Positions 13,233 through 24,511 of a DNA stretch of 64,000 nt are shown here, piece by piece (within the stretch, counting starts at the first letter, position 1; each line of letters begins with the position of its first letter). This DNA is from Limnomonas spitsbergensis (lineage: Eukaryota > Chlorophyta > Chlorophyceae > Chlamydomonadales). The stretch spans positions 4,482,001 through 4,546,000 of the forward strand of contig JAYJMM010000109.1 in the NCBI GenBank assembly GCA_037349105.1, written 5' to 3'. The notes under the pieces were generated by a model. The model was not told where the DNA came from, did not search any database, and saw nothing but the letters and a program-made list of their open reading frames with translations. Made by a program: the position numbers and the translations under genes.

Positions 13233-13934
13233 GTTGTTTTCATCCTTAAGTCAATTGATAATATGCGCTTCCTGCAGACTTTCCTCTAAGCCTTTTGCTT
13301 CACTGTGTTGCCTTCCACACGTGACAGTTCACACAAACGAACGCGCAAAAGGTTTGATCGCTTTACTAGTAGGGCGGTGTCTGTCACGGGTGTTCGTGGC
13401 AGGGACGCGTAGGCGGGAGGGATTCAGGGTTTTAACTATGCAAAGGATGCCTTTACTGGCTTACATTTCCCCACTACTTATTGTTTCAAAAATCTTTCCC
13501 TCTACCGTATGCAAAATTGCAAAGTATGCCGAGGGGGAGGCAAAAAACAACTTAATACACCCCATTATCGAAAGTTGTAGAGCTTGACGAGAGCTTTCCA
13601 TATCTGGTCTTAAATTGTTTTTGGCCCAGGGGGCTGGAATATATGGAGGGTCAAAGTGGGGGGGGGTAAAAGAAAAAGGGCTTTTTTGAAAATTTAGAAT
13701 AATGTTTTGTTTTGTAAACATCAGATTGAGACGATAGCTACACCGTTGCATTCCTACTGCCATTTGCTACAGATATGCTTCATAAAAAATCCCACACAGA
13801 ATACCAGACCCCTCTTGGCATGCAATTTGGGTACGGGGGGGTGTCATGGCTCTGGAACCACATGCACCGTTGTGCGTACACTCATTATGGACTCACACGG
13901 TGTAGCTGCATTGGTATTTGCTATGAATTAAGCA
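13233..13934. other. Intergenic upstream of EF-hand gene 2
   Basis: No gene recognised. This should include the promoter of EF-hand gene 2, but no TATA-like element was convincing. Short G and A homopolymer runs occur near 13650-13690. Confidence 0.4.
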
Positions 13935-14905
13935 ATGACAACCTGTTGTGAGCATTGTTTGAAGGTCTCAAACTTCACAGACAACCCAGTGGCCCTAGGG
14001 AATCATCAACAAGGGAAAGAGTGCAAGAGAGGAGCTGAGAAGCTGGCCAAGGAGAACTCGACAAAGCGACGGCGCACAATCACATCTTTATACTCCACTT
14101 CTACTCCTGCTACTCCCTCAGCTCCTGCTGCTGCTGCTGCTGCCGAGCATGCGGCTGTCGCCGAGCCTTCTAGCCCAGCTGGTGGGGGTCCTGGGTCAGC
14201 TTCCACCAGCTTCTAGCCACAGCTTGAGCATGTCGGCTGAGTTCCCGTACAGAGGCGATGATGCCAAGCCCTGGCCACTTTGCGATGACAACCCCCAAGA
14301 GTCGGAGGATGTTCAACAAGAATATGGACCATCAGTGGCTGGGGATGCGCCGACGGTGTACAAGGTGCATGGCTGGGGGACGATAACCAAGCTATCAGCT
14401 ATGCGGTTGCACGTCGGAGCGCACATCTTGCTGCGCCAATGTGGGGCAGCCTGTAGCTTGGCGCAAGCGGGGTTCTGCCACAAATCCTTGCACCAACAGA
14501 CCAGTGGCTTGCACCATCTGCAGGAGCATCGCGGATACCATCCGCCCTTATGCGTGGAGTTATCACTTCCTAGATCACATGGAGTTAGCCCACCCTGGTC
14601 AGGAGCTGACGGAGGCAGATGTGACGAGATATGCCATCAGCGCTGAGGAGTTGAAGGGGGTGGTGGGCAAGGAGCTCCCCAAGAAGCAGAAGACCAAGCT
14701 TCTGAAGCAGCACATCAGCACGCGCAAGTTAGATGCTAGTTTGATGCCACTCATGCGTGAATCCTCTGGAGCCTTGAGGTCTCTAGCGAGGATGGGTAGC
14801 TGGCAGGTGGTAGCAAGAGCAATGGTATATTATTTTGTTACACCGCTTAATATTTGTGAACTAGCTACATTTATCGACACCATTAGAAGCGCACGGACGA
14901 GCTGA
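13935..14905 (+). pseudogene. Zinc-finger protein remnant of a mobile element
   Basis: Coding potential is spread over three plus-strand frames. The first (13935-14216) starts with a C2HC-like finger (CEHC...NHQQGKEC) followed by a basic tract and poly-Ala. The second carries MRLHVGAHIL near 14401. The third (to 14905) carries NPCTNRPVACTIC followed by WSYHFLDHMELAHPG. The MR.HVG.HIL, CTN.PV.C..C and W.YN/H...H...HP pattern resembles repetitive transposon-associated proteins in fungi and algae (from memory, not searched). The frame changes could be introns, but no good splice sites link them, so a decayed copy is more likely. Function unknown. Confidence 0.5.
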
Positions 14906-15111
14906 TTGACCCCGCTTCCTTCCTTCAATTCTGAATTCTGACTGAGAAATCAAGGTTTTACTAGGTTCCGGAGGCGAGGGGGGGGGGTAGCCAGAAGTCG
15001 TTTCACATTTTTTGTATCATGGGGTGTTTGACTTTTATTTTTGCCCCCCCTCGAAGTATGCATTTACTCGTGTACATTTTATTTTCCCACTACCTTACTT
15101 TGGGTACTAGT

Positions 15112-15190
15112 TGGTACTACTTGGTGCTAGTGACGGTGGCCGTGGCACTAGTTGGCGGTGGTACTAGTTGGTGGTGGTACTGGCTAGTTC
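15112..15190. repeat. Low-complexity GGTACTAGTTGGT repeat
   Basis: Irregular short tandem repeat built from GGTACTAGTTGG / GGTGGTACT words. Confidence 0.7.
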
Positions 15191-15210
15191 CCCGTGGTAT
15201 TGACTGTGGT

Positions 15211-15472
15211 CCGATACGAAATATCTGGACCTTGAGACCTTCAAAATCAATTTCCTGGTGTCCACATACCTCTGTAAGCACTCTTGGATGGTCTTGATCC
15301 GCGAAGTTTAGGGCACCACCAAGTTTGAATCCCCCCGCACCGGCACTCAGCCACTGGTGCCTCTGGTCCGATGTGAAATATACCGTATGGACCTTGCGAC
15401 CGTCAAAATCAATTTCCTGGTGTCCAAATATCCCTGCTAACACCCCTGGATAACCCTGGATAGTCTTGATCC
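15211..15472. repeat. Imperfect ~160-bp direct repeat
   Basis: The segment around 15213-15299 recurs at 15371-15472. Both contain GACCTTG.GACC.TCAAAAT, CAATTTCCTGGTGTCCA and TGG.T.GTCTTGATCCG. No coding meaning was found. Confidence 0.75.
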
Positions 15473-16641
15473 GAGCATCTCAGGTCACTGTCCACTAGTG
15501 GGGAAGGTCCCCCCCCACACACAACCGCAGTGGCACTATGCCACTGTAAGAGCTAACAAAACCACTCAAAGCTAACATAGTGTATCAATCCAAGTATGAA
15601 CCGATGGCCGTGATGCCCAGCTCAGCTTGGCAGCTTCCCATCTCCACACATCCTGCTTCCTTACAAGGGCCAGTGGGTGGCCAGCTTCACAATGTTGTTA
15701 AGCAAAATAAACATAAATAAAGGCTGGCCAATACCGGTATCGAAACCTAGCCTTTTCATGCAAATATTGTGTGTCACGTGCCCTGCGCTATATCTGCCTG
15801 GTGGGGCGGGCATTGGGTGTACCATCCAGGGTTCTCAAGCCCATTCCTAAGACTGAGATTGGGAGCATGTGCTTTTGTTGCTTATGAAAATGAGGCCCTG
15901 AAGGACTACTTTTGGAGGCCATCTCCCTTGCAAGGGGGGGGGGACTCGAGAGGCGCAGTGCCATGAGGGTGAGAATTGCTGAGGTGGACAGATGTATGGA
16001 TGTGGGAGGTACGGTGTTGTGGGGCATGCATAAGTTTCTTTGGTGATCTGGGCAGGTTGATTGTGAGGCCGACTGGTGGCTAAGCAGTACAGCAATGCGA
16101 GACAGCACAGCTGTTTTTTAGTTATCTCCATCATGCGCAAGCCCACTCACTGTAGATATGCAGTAAAGAAGAGAGAAAGAGTTAAGTCTGTAACTAGCCA
16201 GTTCATGGCAGTCCTCTGATGTCAGTCGTCACCTGCACCAAAGATGTACAGGTGCACCACAGCCGCAGCAGTTACAACGGCATACAGCATGGATATTCCG
16301 CATACGTACCATGTCAGTGAGCTCATGTGAAGAAGCTGCTGGGTTGATCTTTCAGGCATACGGTATATCAAATGCTAGCTCATCACTTACCGGTGTCACA
16401 CGGCATTTTAGCGCCCGGGTGCTCGGCTTTTTTACGTCCTGGATGCCGTATTACGGTACTCAAGCCACGCTACGGAGTTTCCTTTCCTACTTGCTCTCCC
16501 TCAATACATTGCAAATTATCGAAAATGCAAACGTTCAACAGCCCTACAAGAGATGGTTTTCAACTGAGCTCAAACACGAATCAAACTGCCGATGTGAAAT
16601 ATGAAGAGTTGTGATGACTCGATCTGACGGAGTCACGAACT
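15473..16641. other. Intergenic upstream of FANCE candidate
   Basis: No gene recognised. A frame at 16311-16614 is open but has no recognisable content. Confidence 0.4.
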
Positions 16642-19600
16642 ATGAATCCCCTGCATAGTCTTCCGCGTCAGAGAGGAGAAGAGGAAGTTCTCAGTGTTGA
16701 TTTCAAAAAGCAGAAGAGGTGTCCTCAGCCTGGAAGCCTACTGGTAACTGAATTAGTGTTCAGTGTACAAGAGTGGGCTGAGTCAGAAAGATCTGCACGA
16801 GGCGATACATGGGTGAGTAGACTGGGACCATATCTCTGCACCAATCATACTCAAGTACTTGAATCGACCCCAGACAGGGGCAGATTAGCATGCAGCAGCC
16901 ATGCATGCCAAGGTCTCATGTGGGTGACAATTTGTGTACGTTGACTTGCTTGGTGACGCTCCAAGAGCAGCCTTATGTCAGGTTTCTTCCTACGTCTGCC
17001 CTGCCCTGCCAGCTGCATGGACTCCTACTGGGCATCCTTGCTGGAGTCCTGCCCAACACCCCTGAGGTTGCCAGCCACTTGGGCATTCATCAGCAGCACC
17101 ACGAACAACTACAACAAAAGCAACAGCCTGGAGACCCAGTGGCAGGCATGGTTAAACGCATACATGGTCTGGAAGCTTATTTGGAGTCGCTTCTGCGGCA
17201 GCTGTCACCTCATATCATTCCTGAGGATTGGTCATCCCAAGTGCTGAGGCTGTACCACGCCACCCAAGGCCAGAACACGCATAATGTGGACGTCCCTGGA
17301 CCAGCCCCTCAGACAGATGCACCCGAGGCACCTTGTGAGTCCGCGGCAGCTGGGTGTCGCTCCAGGGAGGATCCTGACTGCCAAAAGGCAGGCGCCAGCG
17401 ATGAAGCCGCACCTGGCGGACAAGGGGCGCAGATCCCCCTTGAAGGCGCAGCCACCAGCCTGTTGCCTGTGGGCTCCTTGGACGCCCTGTCGACCCAGCC
17501 TGGGGGCTTACATCACCAAGCTGGCCATGCCCAAGCAGGCCCAGTCAGCATCCAGGCCGCCAACGCCCCACCCATCGATGCGGTCACTACCCCTGCGCCT
17601 GAAAAGGATGCGGCCGCTCTGCTGCAGTGTCAGCCCGGTGACCCCAACCCTGAGTCTTCTCCTTCTCAGGCCTCGCAGCTTCCCACACACCCGCTGTGCC
17701 TGGCTGAGGGAAGGGACAGACCGAAAGATGCAACGGAGAAGGCCCTCAGCGACAGAATCAATCTGGCCCAATGTCAGCTGAAGGTAGGGAGCGAAGCAGT
17801 CAGTACATATGCTGCGTCTATGTTCATTTCCAATGGGGTGACCTGTGTTGCTGCATTTGTGACACGAGCACACGCCCTCATGGTCGTCAGGTGCATGCTA
17901 TTCATAATATCCATTTCAAGACGGTTTGAAATAGGGTAACGGCCGCGGCGCGCTCCTCGTTCCCCGATTTCTGTCCTAATCAATTGGAGTTGGCCCTTGA
18001 TCCTGTCATCCAGGCCATGTCAGAGTCGCTGGACCCTGAGGGTGTGGACTGGCAGCAGCTGGCAGACCTGTTGCAAGATACTGACCCCAACGACAGACGC
18101 CAGCGCAGCGGAGCCCAAAGCCTCTGCCCGGCACCTGGCCCGCACCTGGAGGCGTCGGTGCACCCAGACACGGCTCTGCAGCTGGGGCAATTACCAGACG
18201 GGGCGCTGCTACTCCTCATCCGTCACCTGGTCGCGCCAGGCTCAAGCTCGAGGCAGGCCCGGGCAGTCCTTCAAGCTGCGCTGCTGCCCAAGCTGTTGGC
18301 GCTGCGGCAGTCGCCTCCCCGATCTCTGTGGGAGGTGGTCGCCGCTGCAGGTGTGCCTGAGTAGGCAGAGCAGGGCTCCGACCTGAACCAAATATGGCTT
18401 TGCGTGAAAAGCTCTGACACCTTGTTGTTCAGGAGGCGCACTGGCTGTAGCAGTTGGAATTCGTTGCCTTGCGTCCTATTACATTCGCCGCCAACGCCAG
18501 CAGGGAGGGGAGCATCACAAGCTATTTGCTTAGTGCCCATGCGCCTCCTTCACGCGCAACTCAATGGAATGACCTGGATACCTGTTCTGTGGGGTTCTGA
18601 CTTTAGAACCCTCTGATCTTGCTACTCGGGTTTCCTTGCTGATGTCTTCCCATTCCTTCCATCCTTGATGGATCTAATCAGAGGACATCAACATTATTTC
18701 AGCCACTCCTGTCCCTGCACTCTTATGCAGGCGCAACACATCCGAGAGCGCTGCTGGAGTCCGTACTGATGCCACTGCAGGTGCAGCGGGACATGAGGAG
18801 CTGCCAGGGCCAGGTGAGGATGATGAACAGAGCTGTTTCTATACTCACCAGGCATGGGTTTTAGATGGGTCACCTTTGGTCATTGACTTTAAGGTCAATG
18901 CTCATACTGTTGGCGTTTGGTCCTTGAGATCAAGATTCAAGATCGATGCACAATTGCTCATACTGCTGAGTATGGCCAGCAGGTATTCACGGCTGATGGC
19001 AAGCTGTTTCACTGCTATATTAGCCAGAAATTTGCCCTTCATGTGGGAAAGGCCATCGACCGTTCCTTCTGCACCATCAAACCTCTTGCATATGAGCCTG
19101 CTTGTTGCATTTACACAGGTTCTGTCCCGAGCTGCAAAAGACTTGTTTCCACCCCTGATGCGAGTCGAGCTTCTTCGGCATCTCTGCGACCTTGGGGGCT
19201 GTGCATCGGTGGTAGGGGCTGGAGACATTGGAAAAGGCGCTGCGGTGGGGGCTGGAGGCAGTGGTAAAGGCGCTGCTATGGCTGCCTCGCTCACACACCT
19301 ACAGCCACAGGGCACATGCCATTGGCACGAGCCACACGTCATTGTTGCTCGCTGCCTCACAGACCTGTTGCAGGCAGAGCTGGCCGCGGCTGACGCTAGC
19401 AGCAGCATTGTGTTTGCAGCTGCATCTGTCTGGGAGACATTGAGCGCGCTGGTGGCAGCTCAGGTGAGCGCTGGAGCGGCTTAAGGCATGAACTGATCAT
19501 GAGCTCCAATGCCGTAATTGATTTTAGCTGTGGGTTGCTGCCTAAGAAATCCACCATTGCTGCTTTCCGCTTTGATGGTTCATGTTGTGGCTGATATCCC

Positions 19601-19982
19601 TGAGGCCTTCCACCTGTCAATGAGTGCCCTCCTCGTTGTTGTTCCCCCTTAGGTTGCAGCTGTGAAGGCGGGAACCCTGACCAAGAGCACGCTGCTGTGT
19701 CAGCTCATGTTATCCACATTGGACGTGATTGCATCTGCAAGCACCAGCAGATATGGCGCTGGGAGAGGAGGCACCTGCTTAGGGGATGCAGGGGAATCAG
19801 CGGCGTTCGATGTCCTGGAAGCTGATCATGGGGGCCTGCCGGGTTATCTTTTAGGCACAGCAGCCTGTGGCCTGGTGGAGCACCTCCAGAGAGCATCTGG
19901 ACGATGCGAGGGCTTCCTGGCCAAGGCTGTCCAAAGCAGGGCGCAGGCCTTGCTCAAGCAGACAGTCAACACAAATGCATGA
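16642..19982 (+). CDS. FANCE: Fanconi anaemia group E (FANCE)-like protein
   Basis: Six exons: 16642-16812, 16971-17783, 17990-18350, 18731-18813, 19119-19463, 19653-19982. They join in frame to 700 aa. Residues ~58-330 are mostly disordered (Pro/Ala/Gln/Ser). From ~370 onward the protein is an alpha-helical Leu-rich solenoid: LLLLIRHLVAPGSSSRQA, ALLPKLLALRQSPPRSL, then THPRALLESVLMPLQ created exactly across the intron at 18350/18731. It ends with an ALLKQTV segment resembling the FANCE terminus (TFLKKSL type). FANCE is the nuclear subunit of the FA core complex that links it to FANCD2-FANCI during interstrand-crosslink repair. The helical signature matches plant FANCE in my memory; no search was possible. 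Another solenoid protein is the alternative. The first exon is the weakest part: its donor and phase fit, but the start could lie in exon 2. Confidence 0.6.
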
Positions 19983-21085
19983 ATGCTTCACAGCCAGTGG
20001 AGTCCTGAGGATGAGGTCTGGGCACGAGACAAGGCCTCTGTTTCCCTTCCTTTCCATTATTCTGTTTTGTCTCTTAATAGGTTCCCGTCTCTCGTTCCCC
20101 TCTCTTTTCTGCCCCCCTCCTTCTCTGAACTTTCCTTTTCTTCGAACTGGACAGTTCAGCGCCTACGCGGCCGCGTCTGTTGTGTAGGGCCCAGAGGTGT
20201 ATTGGCTAGACAAAGCCTGGCTCTGGGGGGAAATCATAATCCTGGATTCATCCCTAAATAGAAGCTATGACAGTGCCGCAGGCTTTCAGCTCCTCTGGGC
20301 AGACGCCTAGCCCATAAATCCATAACTAGGCAAAGTCTCAAACAAAGGTTTCAAATGCGAGAAAAGCGCACCTGTCTTGAGGTGGATGCGGGGGTCTGTG
20401 GGCAATGAGAGGAGACCACCTGATGGTAACTGATTTTTGAGTTGATGCATGATCAGTGGTTTCCACTGGGAGTTTATGTGTCCCATGCACTTCACCCAGG
20501 TAGACTTTGAGATGATACGCTATCTGCAAATGAGGTCTAAGGTGGGAATGACACATGTGAGCCGTTAACTGAATGTTCCCTGTCGCTAGGGCAGGCCGCT
20601 GCAGCTTTATAACATGGTTTGTGTTCAGAATGACTTGACTGGTTTAGAACAGTGTATACCCGCTGGGCCCTGCTCGACGCTCTGCCACGTGGGGCTGGTG
20701 GGAATGACTATGCTCAATTCCAGCTACCATGCGCAGCCAGGACCATGGTGCAGCCTTGCTGCCCTCCTATGTGAGGGGGGCAGGAACATGGAATCCGGCG
20801 ATCTAGACAGGGGGAGAGAGAAGATGTGTGGCAGGTTCGATTCCTCAACCTTTGGGTATGGAGGATATCCCCGCACCCCTCACCCTTAGGCCATTGAGGA
20901 TAACGCGCATGCTGCAAATGTTTAAGTTTGCGTGTCAACCGACCTCATGGTGCTTACCCTGGTGACGCCGCCTGGCAAATGGAGTGAAATACGGACAGCG
21001 TCTTAAGGTCCTCTCAGGTGTGGTTGCAGCACACAGGCAGCTGCGACGAATAGAGATGCTTCTAGCCCACAAGTGGCAGAACCCA
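19983..21085. other. Intergenic, contains repeat R copy 2
   Basis: Between the FANCE candidate and the retrotransposon target. Apart from repeat R (20636-20885) nothing is recognised. Confidence 0.5.
20636..20885 (+). repeat. Dispersed repeat family R, copy 2 (full, ~250 bp)
   Basis: Longest copy of the family. It carries GGTTCGATTCC near 20832, a perfect match to the RNA polymerase III B-box consensus, about 200 bp from its start. A clear A-box was not found. This suggests a tRNA-derived SINE-like element, but no poly-A or target duplication was identified. Confidence 0.7.
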
Positions 21086-21209
21086 CACATACATGCATCC
21101 CGAGCTATCTTGCAGCACCCATACCACACTACAGAGTTCATTATGTTTTCATTTTGGTTGTATAGGAATATGCATTCCTCATGCTGCCGCATGGGTGCAT
21201 GCACATATG
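21086..21209 (+). repeat. Repeat F, left copy at retrotransposon target
   Basis: Diverged direct copy of 36154-36345. Shared landmarks are ATGCATCC, GAGCTATC, GC.GCACCCATACCAC, ATTATGTTTTCA/ATAATGTTTTCA, TTCCTCATGC and CCGCATGGGTGCATGCA. The copy ends at the TATG target duplication. Confidence 0.8.
21206..21209. repeat. Target-site duplication TATG, left
   Basis: TATG immediately precedes the element terminus TGTCGCACC. The same four bases follow the other terminus (TGTGACA|TATG, 36154-36157). Confidence 0.65.
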
Positions 21210-21452
21210 TGTCGCACCATAAAGCAGTAACTGCAATACTATGGTAAATACCGTGAACTCCGGTCAGGACGCCTTAGAGAGGCGTCCTCTACTCACAACT
21301 ACGGTGCAGCGTCGTACACTCATGCTCCTTGTACTACATACAAGAGCTGTTTAACAAGATAAGAAAGGCACAGCCCTAGTAGGAGAGTCTTCCTGTCTAG
21401 GGCCTGTCTGGGTGTCCCTGTCTCGTGGGTACCGCCCCTACTACTTTACTCG
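21210..21452 (-). repeat. Terminal block b, outer copy (b2)
   Basis: 243 bp, starting TGTCGCACC and ending TACTTTACTCG. It is ~98% identical to 22088-22338. It joins block a at a CG/TGA junction shared with the other a copy (CG.GA|TGTGCGC). Confidence 0.9.
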
Positions 21453-21455
21453 TGA

Positions 21456-22085
21456 TGTGCGCTTCAGGTCCGTGGCGGACTTCTTTCCTCACGGCAGTGA
21501 CGGACGCCTACGGGCAGACTCAGTGACTCTTCACTGGCTGCGAGTGCTCAGCGAGTTAAGCAGCTGAGCTGGATATTTGTATGTATAGCAAAAGACTAAG
21601 GTAGCGTAGGCCTTCTAGCCATCTGGGCGCGATCCAGCAGGGCTATGTTAAGGGCACTTACCGCGCAACACGCGGTGAGGTGGCCGGGACGTAGACTGCG
21701 TACTTCTTCTTCTGCAGGGTCTCGGTTCTCTACTGAGGTACTTGTCTCCAGCTAGTTCAGACGAGGCTGGACTAGTCTTGACTCGGATTAAGGTACTGAC
21801 TTATGTGAACGTAGGAGGTCTCATACACGGATGACGGCCGGCGCTTGTTACAAATAGAGGTCTGTCCTTTTGAAAGGGACGAAGTAACTAGTTGGGCAAT
21901 TGCCGGGATACAGGGACCCGGCAGGCCCAATTCAGAGTACGGTAAATTATGCACTTCACCCTGCGTAAGCGGGTTTCTAGGTCTCAGTTCAAATCAGGAG
22001 GCTCCGCAGAGAAGCTGCGGAGGCTCCGTGGCCGCTAGTGGCGGCTCCAACGGTTCTGTCACGTATACGGTAATATACTGTGACA
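21456..22085 (-). repeat. Terminal block a, 3' copy (a2)
   Basis: 630 bp, TGTGCGC...TGTGACA in plus orientation (TGTCACA...GCGCACA in sense). It is the same length as 35524-36153 with about four substitutions. One substitution (21871) alters the segment complementary to the primer-binding site. Confidence 0.92.
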
Positions 22086-22087
22086 GC

Positions 22088-22338
22088 TGTCGCACCATAA
22101 AGCAGTAACTGCAATACTATGGTAAATACCGTGAACTCCGGTCAGGACGCCTTAGAGAGGCGTCCTCTACTCACAACTACGGTACAGCGTCGTACACTCA
22201 TGCTCCTTGTACTACATACAAGAGATGTTTAACAAGATAAGAAAGGCACAGCCCTAGTAGGAGTCTAGGAGAGTCTTCCTGTCTAGGGCCTGTCTGGGTG
22301 TCCCTGTCTCGTGGGTACCGCCCCTACTACTTTACTCG
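22088..22338 (-). repeat. Terminal block b, inner copy (b1)
   Basis: 251 bp. Relative to 21210-21452 it has an 8-bp tandem duplication (TCTAGGAG) near 22265 and a few substitutions. It is separated from block a by only GC, making the palindrome GACAGCTGTC at the junction. Confidence 0.9.
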
Positions 22339-22351
22339 CCCCCCGCTCCCC
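22339..22351 (-). promoter_or_regulatory. Candidate polypurine tract
   Basis: The minus strand reads GGGGAGCGGGGGG directly before block b1. In retrotransposons a purine run just upstream of the 3' terminal repeat primes plus-strand DNA synthesis. That role here is inferred from position and composition only. Confidence 0.5.
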
Positions 22352-22917
22352 AGCGTTAAGCCCTCCAGGCATGCGCGGGGAGCCGGAAAAGGGGTGGTAC
22401 TGAAAGAAACTTCTGGAAAATATGTACGTAGAAGCTCAAACTGTTTTAGCAAATCTGCCTGGTTCAGGCCTTCTTCAAAAAGAAAAATTCCACAGAGTTC
22501 AACTGCTGATGCGCACATGCGCGGAATCCTACAAATCCTAACTGTTCAGCCCACTACTGGCTAGCAAACAGAGTTCTCTCCAAATTCATCAGGGCAGGCT
22601 AAGAATAACCGCTGCTCTCGCCCCACTGCGCCATAGACACCTGGTCTTCACGGCCACAGGAAATGTGCGCCGTAGCAGCGGGGTCTGCCCCCTGCTGTGT
22701 TATCAACACACGAACTGACTAACTATCTTCATCCATCACTGCCCCAGCAAATGTATTACTGCCGCCTTGCTGCTACAGGTATTTTGAGAAACAAATTTCA
22801 GACAGGCCGTGCTGCGTCTGGATGTCTCTTCTACTACGCAGACGCCTGCCCGCTCCTTGCCATTAACGTTCCGTGCTCAGCGGCCTTGCCGCTTCTGGGC
22901 TCGGCCTTCCCTGAGGG

Positions 22918-23700
22918 TCAGGTCTCAGTAGACCCCTCAAATGCTGATTCTTCCTCCTCCTTTGCTGCTTCCTTGGCCACCTTAGCCCTTCTGGCTACTG
23001 CCCTCGGGGTGACATTGGCCTCTCCCCTGCCAGTGGTGTACGAGATGTCGTACAACCCGTTCGCCATTGGCCTTGCGATGCCCCGCTCCATTTGCCTTGT
23101 TGCTGGGTTGGTGGCCATAACTTCCACCTCAGGCTTGTCCATGACATTGGCCTCCGGGGCCGCCCTGGCTGCCGCTCTGGCGGCTGGGCTCGGCCGCCCC
23201 TGGCCCCCCACACTGTGGGCTTCCGTAGCGGGCCCTGCTATCGCAGCGGGCCAAGCTCCCTTGTCTTCAGGCGTGCACCTTGGGCACACCCACTCGCCTT
23301 CAGGCACCTCTTCGAGTGCCGGTACCAAGCAATCCATGTGCCAACCCGCGACCAGCAGTGCCTCCTTGATCCTGGCCACTCTGGCCAAGAGTAGGTCTGC
23401 CGCCTCCTCTGCTGTTGCCACCTTGGCTGTGTTCCACAGGTTCGCCCCCACTCTGGAGGGAAAGGTGGGTCTCTGCCCGAACAGCACCTCGTACGGCGCC
23501 ATGCGTGTGGCCTGCTGCGGCGAGCAGCGGAAGCCTAGAGCCACCCAAGGCACCATTTTGTCCCAGGATTCGTCGCTGCTCCCTTCCTCGCAGCACTTGC
23601 GCAAGCCTGCTTTGAGGGTCTGGACAGCCCTCTCTGACAGCCCGTCTGCCTGGTTCTTGTGCTGCGTCGGCCCAATCTGCCGCAGCAGACTCTCCCAGGC
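22918..23700 (-). pseudogene. Pol remnant: DDE integrase C-terminal part plus half PHD finger
   Basis: The frame contains QADGLSERAVQTLKAGLRK, WDKMVPWVALGF and SPYEV-like APYEVLFGQRP. This is the catalytic-Glu helix and following region of a retroviral-type integrase; the Glu of SER is at about 23634. About 95 residues later comes GWHMDCL...VPEGEWVCPRC, the His-x2-Cys...Trp-x-Cys-x2-Cys second half of a PHD finger; its first four Cys ligands are absent. The tail is Ala/Arg/Glu-rich and stops at 22918. Upstream the frame is out of register with the rest of pol, and the first two integrase catalytic Asp residues are deleted. Confidence 0.75.
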
Positions 23701-24511
23701 ACTGCCTGTACGACGCGGCCACCTCCCCACTGCCAGAGCACGCGTTTCCTCCAAAGGGCTCGAAAAGGACCACTCCCTCCGCCTCCATGGCCTGCACGGC
23801 CTGAGCCGGTAGGCACATTGTGTCCACTCCCTGCGTACCGCAGTAGCCTGGTAGATCCTCCATTGAGTAAGCGAACGCTCCTTGGCGATCCCTGAGGCTC
23901 TGCTCAAGGCTCTCCTGCTGTTCCGCAGTGAAGTCGGGGTGCTGGCCCAGCAGCCACCCCTCCTTGGTTTTGACGTACTCCGCGGGCGGCTCCACTACTC
24001 CCCCCGGCTGGAACATGTCGATCATCTCAGCCGCCTGCGGGTCGTCCTCCGCGGGCGGTTCCTCCCTGCCAGTGTTGTTGCTGCGTTGCCAGCCCTCCTG
24101 CCGGCTGCAGGCACCCCTCCTGCTGGCACCCCCCATGGGGATGACTGCTGGCGGGCGCAACCATCCAGATGACAGCTTCGCTGCTGCCTCTTGACCGGAC
24201 ACAAAAGCCCCCTGGCTTGCTGTAAATCCTCCTCCCCGTACTCCCTGCTCGGTGGCTCGCGCCCCTGGTACACACACCGACAGCAGGAGCCACACCAGTA
24301 TCAGCTGGAGCGTCCCCGTAAGGATCCCCTTAAATGCTGTACAGGTCAGGAGTCCTCTGCAAGCTGGCATCTGCCGCGTGGGTTTCTGCGGTAGGTGCTC
24401 TGTGGGCTGTACGCATGGCTCCGCACTCTGTGCTGGCCTCTGCTGCCCTCTGGCCCACGTGATCTCCAGGTCTACCTGGCTGATCCTGAGTGGCAGGACT
24501 GGGCAGTCCAT
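23690..24511 (-). pseudogene. Pol remnant upstream of the reverse transcriptase deletion
   Basis: Overlaps the end of the giant ORF by 40 bp in the -1 frame, ATG at 24511. Near the N-terminus is a hydrophobic stretch (GTLQLILVWLLLSVCV) that could be a membrane helix or signal. Near 23960-23860 the frame reads EEQ-type linker sequence KTKEGWLLGQHPDF...AFAYSMEDLPGYCG, which in Gypsy Pol precedes reverse transcriptase. Instead of RT it runs within ~20 residues into GVVLFEPFGG and then loses register near 23700-23760. FEPFGG resembles the start of a methyltransferase-like domain I recall from algal Gypsy Pol proteins (unsearched). RT, RNase H and most integrase are thus deleted. No clear -1 slippery heptamer was found in the overlap. 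Confidence 0.6.

Noticed and set aside
18876..19118. N-terminal extension of the 18876-19484 frame
   Set aside because: Lies in an intron of the FANCE candidate; a good acceptor at 19118 and phase agreement place the exon start at 19119.
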